Shown here one piece after another: positions 50,380 through 58,125 of a DNA stretch of 64,000 bases; within the stretch, counting starts at the first letter, position 1, and every line of letters starts with the position of its first letter. The translations under genes and the position numbers were made by a program. The stretch comes from Paralvinella palmiformis. Its lineage: Eukaryota; Annelida; Polychaeta; Terebellida; Alvinellidae. The stretch is from contig JAODUP010000353.1 of the NCBI GenBank assembly GCA_025642065.1, forward strand, positions 392,501 through 456,500, read 5' to 3'. The notes beneath the pieces were generated by a model. It made no database searches, was not told where the DNA came from, and saw nothing but the letters and a program-made list of their open reading frames with translations.

Positions 50380-53300
50380 TAAATTTTTCAGGAAAATAAC
50401 ATGGATTATATGTAACAAATTCTAGAACTATTATTAATATTTAATTCATTTGTAAACTTGTTAGCCCAAAATGACGCATCATTTCGGCTCCGAAGATATC
50501 AACGCGCAATTTATCAATGTTTCGTCATCTTAATTTTCAGAAGACACCGCAATGTCAGTGCGGTAATGAATTCCAGTGGAAGTTTGAGAACAGCATCCCA
50601 ACAGAATGCGATGCAAGGTGTCCCACAGACCCGAGTGAGAAATGCGGAAACAAAGACAAAATCTTAGTTTATAGAATCGAAGACAGTAAGTCATGTGACA
50701 TATATATCTGAGGGTGATCCTTTTTTTTTTTACTTCGGTTCATCACCATTGGAGGTCCCTTGGCCTACCGTTTGGCCAAAAGTGGCCGTAAAACACAAAT
50801 CATCAGCATCTCGACATACGCCTCGGTTGCGGGTGGCGATCAACTAGATCACTTTCGATACATGTTTAACGCATATTGAAATTCTTTACAAATATTCGCG
50901 TTTGAAACTTCCGTGTAGAATTTTAAAATTGAATACGTATGATCTAAAACTGAATAATATTCTCAAACATATTAAAATCCTTTCATAAATGGGTTTCAGA
51001 CGCATGTCAAAGTTATTTATTTATTTACTTAAATTTATTCATGTTCAGATTGGAAAAAAATGGACAATATTCAAACATTTTTAAAAGTTTAAGGTAATGC
51101 TTACCTTGGTTAAAAGCCGTCACTTGTTTTTATTATAAATTAATGTGTATATGGAACAAGGTTAGTGTAATATAGTTGATATGATCGCGGTTAGTTAATG
51201 ATGTATTTAATATAATCAATACATATATTTAACATTTGCTTATTCAGCTTCAAATACTGACTTGTGGTTGTCGAATGAGCCGAACAATTATGATGGATAT
51301 GCCAAATGTCTGACCTTGACTTCGTGGTCAGCGAGGAAGTGGGATGACCGAAAATGTGGTGAAAGTCAGCAAACAAGTCACATCTGTCAGTATGGTAAGT
51401 TGAGTCATATCTGTCAGTACGGTAAGTTGAGTCATATCTGTCAGTATGGCAAGTCAAGTCACGTCTGTCAGTATGGTAAGTCAAGTCACGTCTGTCAGTA
51501 TGGTAAGTCAAGTCACATCTGTCAGAATGGTAGTCACATGGGAGCGTTGAATCCCAGTCTGAGGCTGGGTGTGTTTTATTTCTTTTCATAAAATTTCCCG
51601 ATTGTTTGCTAAATTGAACTAAACATAATATTAATCATAAACTGCAAACATTTATCATTTGTGTGACTTTACTAGGTTATCAAGGTCAAGATTATAATAG
51701 CTATAATGATGTCGCTAGCTATCAGTAATATTATCTATTGTTGTCCAATCAGATACTCGGTTTTATTACAATTAGTCAGTAAGTGATGTCGATTGATCTT
51801 CCTTCTTGGAGTTATCAACAGAATAAAGCGATGTATACCTCAAGTCGGGGCTGAGTGAACTACTTTTATTCTATACTTGAGTAGAAATAAAAGTAAGCCT
51901 CATCAAAATTACTTGAGTGGATGTAAAGCTAAACTTGTAAAAATCTATTTGAGTAAAAAGTAAACTACTTTCTAAAAGTAATTGAAGTAAAGTATAAGTA
52001 GAAGATCGAATTTATTGTTACGCAAGATATAAGAATTAAATATGCGGTGCACAAGAGTGCACAAAGTTCACTGCGTCCACAGTCAGGTGCTGCCACCTTC
52101 AGTTTATTGCATCCACAGATGTGTGCTGCCACCTTCAGTTTATTGCATCCACAGACGTGTGCTGCCACCTTCAGTTTATTGCATCCACAGACGTGTGCTG
52201 CCACCTTCAGTTCACTGAACTAAGACCTCGTTCAACTTCAGCAAAAGCCGACTCAAAGTTGGTGACACAAATCTGATTAAATATTTAATTACAGTGAATC
52301 TTTGAAAACAGTTCGCTCCGCCTGAAATATTCTATGACAAAGTCGGCCTCCAACAATAGGTTGGTAAAGTTATGACAAGTCTTGAATATCAGTGAGCATC
52401 AGCTGAAACGTGTATACCAAATGTTAGTTTTCTTACAAAACTCGCTTGAATGTCACGCCGTATTGAAATATATTTGTTTACCATAAATTTATCAAAGATC
52501 CTCAAGTTGGTGACATTTCTTCTAATTCTCCCTTAAATCCTAGGCTAAGTTATGACCAAACAAGTAATGAAAATATTGCAAAGTAAATGAAAGTAACGAA
52601 GTAAAAAGTAGCCTTTACCACAAATAAAACTACTTTGTTAGAAGTAAAAAGTAGTTGGTCGAGATCTTACTTCATTACTTCTGGTTACTTTGAAAAAAAC
52701 CCTACTCGAGTAGAGTAATGAAGTAGTTTTACCTCATTACATGACACCCACTGCCTCTAGGTCATGGGCTCAACTTCCTGTTGTTAACCGGGTCAATCTG
52801 ATGTTTTCTTAGAAACTGAATTACCTCAATTAGATCATTGAATTTTTTGTCATTTCTGTCTGCGAAATGTTTCATAAGATTATTCTCATTTCTCTTGGCC
52901 ATATGTCCCTCACTCCACTGGTCAAATCACGGTCACCGGTCAAATCACAGTCACCGGTCAAATGACAGTCATCAGTCAAATGACAGTCATCAGTCAAATG
53001 ACAGTCATCGGTCAAATGACAGTCATCGGTCAAATGACAGTCATCGGTCAAATGACAGTCATCGGTCAAATGACAGTCATCGGTCAAATCACAGTTATCG
53101 GTCAAATCACAGTCACCGATCAAATGACAGTCATCAGTCAAATGACAGTCATCGGTCAAATGACAGTCATCGGTCAAATGACAGTCATCGGTCAAATGAC
53201 AGTCATCGGTCAAATGACAGTCATCGGTCAAATGACAGTCATCGGTCAAATGACAGTCATCGGTCAAATGACAGTCATCGGTCAAATGACAGTCATCGGT

Positions 53301-53903
53301 CAAATGACAGTCATCGGTCAAATGACAGTCATCGGTCAAATCACAGTCACCGATCAAATCACAGTCACCGGTCAAATCATAGTCATCATCAAATCACAGT
53401 CACCGGTCAAATCACAGTCACCGGTCAAATCATAGTCATCATCAAATCACAGTCACCGGTCAAATAACCAGCACCAGTCAAGATCAGAAATATATATCAC
53501 CAACAATAGAAATTGACTTAGTAATTGTCACATCAGTCAGTCATCAATTAGTTGATCTCGTGTTATCTTGTTTTATTATCTTCTCTTCACAGCTAAAGAC
53601 AAGTCACAATGTCGAGGTTACTATTTTGAAAAAACAAGAACATGTTTCAAGACCTTCCAAGGCAGTTCATTATCATGGTTCGATGCCAGAAATCGATGCC
53701 TGATTGATGGCGGTGATCTGGTTGTGATTGATTCTCCGGAGCTGCACAAGTTTGTTATTGAGGTCCCGGATATTAAGGACGAGAACAAACCGACACATTG
53801 GTGGATTGGTGCACAATCCAGCAATTGGACTTGGACTAATGGTGAGGGAAATATGGAAATGTGTGTGTGAGTGAGTGAGTGAGTGAGTGAGTGAGCGAAC
53901 GAG

Positions 53904-53939
<36 letters not shown>

Positions 53940-54222
53940 TTCGGTCAATTCAACTATACACATACCTGTACTCCACATAGTAAATATCTCCATGACCTCA
54001 TTTTACAGGACAGCCACTGTCAGCCTTCACCAACTGGGATGTAAACAATCCATCTAAGCCAAAGGGACATTGTGTTGTGATACACGTCAACTCCGGCGGT
54101 GGTAATAACGCTGATGAAAACAAAAAATACAAATGGGAAGATAACGATTGTAATAGAAACTACAGCTTTATCTGTTCTACAGGTTGGTAAATGTATGGAA
54201 AGGTATCAAATCTAATCTCATA

Positions 54223-54269
<47 letters not shown>

Positions 54270-55563
54270 ATAGAAGTATAGAGCTGGATGGTACTGCAAT
54301 ACAACTTCGTTAAGGGTACCCTGCCCACCTTTTGCTAAATTGGAAAGATTTTATGATTTTTGCAAATTTTTGCAATCCAAAATTCTACTCTCTACAAAAA
54401 ACCCACAACAAAGCAACATAAATTTTAATAGACGATCAAAGAACTAGTCGATCAGTGGACTACTTTCAAGGCCAAAAGGTATATATAGAATCCACCAAAT
54501 CTTGACAAAATATTCGGAGAACATTAAGCTCCCTAGTTTTGAGAAATACCAAATACCACAAAGTGTAATGATAGAATTGAACTTTTAATGTAGCAATCCC
54601 TTCCCATCCCACAAATGATATAAAAGAAAAAATTGTTATTTATTAATTATGAACATGTAGATGTTTGAAATATGGGAAACGATATTTTAGCACGATGCCG
54701 ACTTTTAGATGATTGCGGAACATTGCCACTTTAGATCAATTAGTTTATATCTTCTGTCATTAGATTCATCGTAAGTAATACGTTTAATTTATTGATTCTG
54801 CATAATTTATGATATTTGGGGAAAATAAATTCACTTCCACGTTATTATTTCCTGCGCAACCCAAGTTTATCATAACGTAGTTGAATAGCAGTGCCATCTA
54901 GCGAATTGCGCATGTTTATTTAAGACGTAACCTTGTATTTCTGTTTTATCTGAAACATTTCAAGAATAGTGATGGTATATCTGAATATGTTGATCCATAA
55001 TAATCGATTTGTAAACTATTTAAGATCTTATCATATATACTAATGGGTAAATGATAATTGTTTGTTTACATAATATTTCGATCCTGTTTCACGAGTCCCT
55101 CAAACGGCTGACAGAACTCTTACAAATAATTGGCACCAAAATAAAATCAGTACACTTCTATTCAAAGAAGTGTTATTTTCGCTTTCTGATTTATGCAATT
55201 CGGACTTGATACTGGAATGCAAACTACTTATTGAAATGATTTGGCTTGAAGTTGCTCCATTTTTGAAAACTGGTATTAATTTAACATCGGAGTTGAATCC
55301 CTGTTGAGCGGTCAGTGTTTGTAGAATACTCTAATGACGTGGGCTGGTTTATAATTTGGTTGAAGTACTACATAGAAATGTTTAGATATGCCTTGCACGT
55401 AAGAATAGACTTTGGAAAAAGGGAGAAATCCACCCATAAATGTATGACTACTTGTACACACATATACATGGCTGCATTAATGCAAATACATATTGATGCA
55501 CACGCACGCACGCACACGCACGCATGCACGCACGCACGCACACACACACACACACACACGACA

Positions 55564-55639
<76 letters not shown>

Positions 55640-55736
55640 TCAGTTTAGCCAAATTAAAACTTCCATACTAATCCCATTAGGCGGTCTGATCTTGTGTGAT
55701 ATAACTAGCTGATGGGATTATGTTTCTTGTCAATTA

Positions 55737-55811
<75 letters not shown>

Positions 55812-58091
55812 GTGCATGTGTGTGTGCATGCATGCATACGTGTGTGCGTCTATATCAATATTTACACATATTAATAAGTGCACTAATATTCCTCAATCTA
55901 ATAACCCTTCTACGCTTACTAATATTTGCTTGTAGTAATACTTGTAATTATAATTTAATTATTTTAAGTGAAAAATTTAAAGAAATTTTCCCAAAAGAAA
56001 ACATTTTCTTGGCCAAATCTATTTTATCATATTAAACATTATGCTTTAGTCATGTCTGCTCGAGATACTAAATTCTGCTTTTTCTTGCTCTCTTTCTTGC
56101 GCAACAGCACGATTACCTAAAACTAATACAACCACGTCTACAATATTAACTACAACAATTCCTATAACTGAAACAGCTTCTACAACAACAACAACAACAT
56201 CACCGTGGCCAGATATAAAAACAACAAAATTTGCAAAAACAGAAAAAACAACAAAACCAACTCCGACCAAAACAACTTTCAAAACCACGAAAGCAACAAC
56301 AAGGATTAAGACTGCCGCAGTCGGCAGGGTGGCTGCAGTAACCACAAAGTCTTTGGTTGCGCAGCCGGACAGAAATCCAGGGTGGCCACATAAAAATTAC
56401 AAAGTTACCAGCCCCACATCTTCATCCACAGCTGCCCCACAGGCCCAAACCACCGCAACTCCCGTCCCAACAACCAAGACATCAACCGAAGCACCAACGA
56501 CACCGGAAAAATCATCTCCAGCAACAGTGACCTTGCCAAAACTAACGACAACGGCCGTCAGGATTGGGAATCAGTCCGACATTGGTGAGAGAACATCGGA
56601 GAGCAAGGCTAATATTGTCTTCACGAATGGTAATTATGTTAGCTTTGACTCGTGTATTTGTTAGCTTTGACTCGTGTATTTGTTAGCTTTGACTCGTGTA
56701 TGTTAGCTTTGACTGGTGTATGTTAGCTTTGACTCGTGTATGTTAGCTTTGACTCATGTATTTGTTAGCTTTGACTCGTGTCTATATAGAGTGGTTATTT
56801 CTTAATTAAAATGGAGCCGAATAAATATTTACACTGTGATTGAATTATAGTAAAATTTTACGCTTTCTTTAGTTTAAGAATTATCGCTATTATTAGTCAT
56901 AATAATTAACCTGTTGATTCCGTTTATTTGGCAAATGGTTGTCATGGTGATTCGTGATATACTATTTATGAGATTCGTGTACAGTCGTGACGTGGACGTA
57001 ATTAATATCGTAGAGAGTGTCAGTGGTTTTGACCTCTTATCCCTATTTATTCTGCACATCAACGGCAACGACTGTGCTAATATTACCTGACGTCTATTTT
57101 TTTATTACCAGGTGTAATCGTTGCCATAGTGATAGCAGCAGTAGCTCTACTAGTCGCCTCAGTAAGATTGTTTGTTTATTGTTGCCATCGACGTAGGTCA
57201 CCGTGAGTACATATTCTATCATTTGCGATTTTACTAACGAGGCAGTTTTTTTATCGTCTTTGGAGTAGACCAGTTTGATCATTTTATAAAGATACCACTG
57301 TGTACTTTGTTATTGCTACGAATCTATTTTGATTTATTTGGGGAATTAAAAAAAAATTATAATTTAAATGGACAACTTCCGCGACGCATGCGCAGTCCAC
57401 TTCTGTGATTTGCAGGTCAGTTTTGGGGGATTCACAGAACTATTTCGATCTACAAATTCTTGTAGCAATTTCATTTTTATTAAATATGATGTAGACTTAT
57501 TTTTACCAATAGATAAGATTATTTGTATAGGGAAAGTTGACTTAATTTTTGCCTGAGAAAATGACATCTTCTCGAAAATAAATCATCAAGTTGGGAACTT
57601 TAATAGACAGGTTATCAATATATGAAACGTGTTGTGATCTCCGCGATCTCGCCATTAGCAAAAGAAAGTTTTTATCATGTGGTTCAGCGATCCTGGTGAA
57701 ACGCGACCCGCAAACGGACGTTCGCTAGATGGCGCTGTTGTTGCGAAAATGTCTATTATTTGACTATTTCTAAAAACTGTATTTCAACCATAATTTAAAT
57801 TATCATACTATATCAATAATTCAGTTGTTGCTTCATTTTTTGAGCATTTTTTAAATCGCGGAATAAATATATGGCTCCGTGGTTTAACGGTGGCACATTG
57901 GAACACAGATCACTGCCACCCGAGTTCAAATCTCGGCGTGGGCATATCTGAAAGGCGTTTCATCTTTGACTTCGCTTCATTACGTTTGGAGGTCGCTCGG
58001 CCCACTTAGCCTCCTAACAAATGCACAAAAGTGGCTGTAAAACATCAATTATCACCTTGAAATTCTTATTAATGTTGACTACTATATATAG

Positions 58092-58125
<34 letters not shown>

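Noticed and set aside
51385..53475. Regular short repeats that look superficially like a CRISPR array
   Set aside because: The units are head-to-tail with no unique spacers, and the DNA is eukaryotic; they are minisatellites.
53673..53993. 106-codon minus-strand frame opposite lectin exon 7
   Set aside because: Antisense shadow of a well-supported exon plus the GT repeat.
54183..54190. Alternative exon 8 donor GTAAAT four bases downstream
   Set aside because: It would shift the frame into exon 9 and destroy the stalk, transmembrane helix and tail.
55315..55712. Several overlapping frames of His/Thr or Cys/Val repeats
   Set aside because: Direct translation of CA/CACG microsatellites on both strands.
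57094..57282. 62-codon minus-strand frame over exon 10
   Set aside because: Antisense to the transmembrane exon; no independent support.
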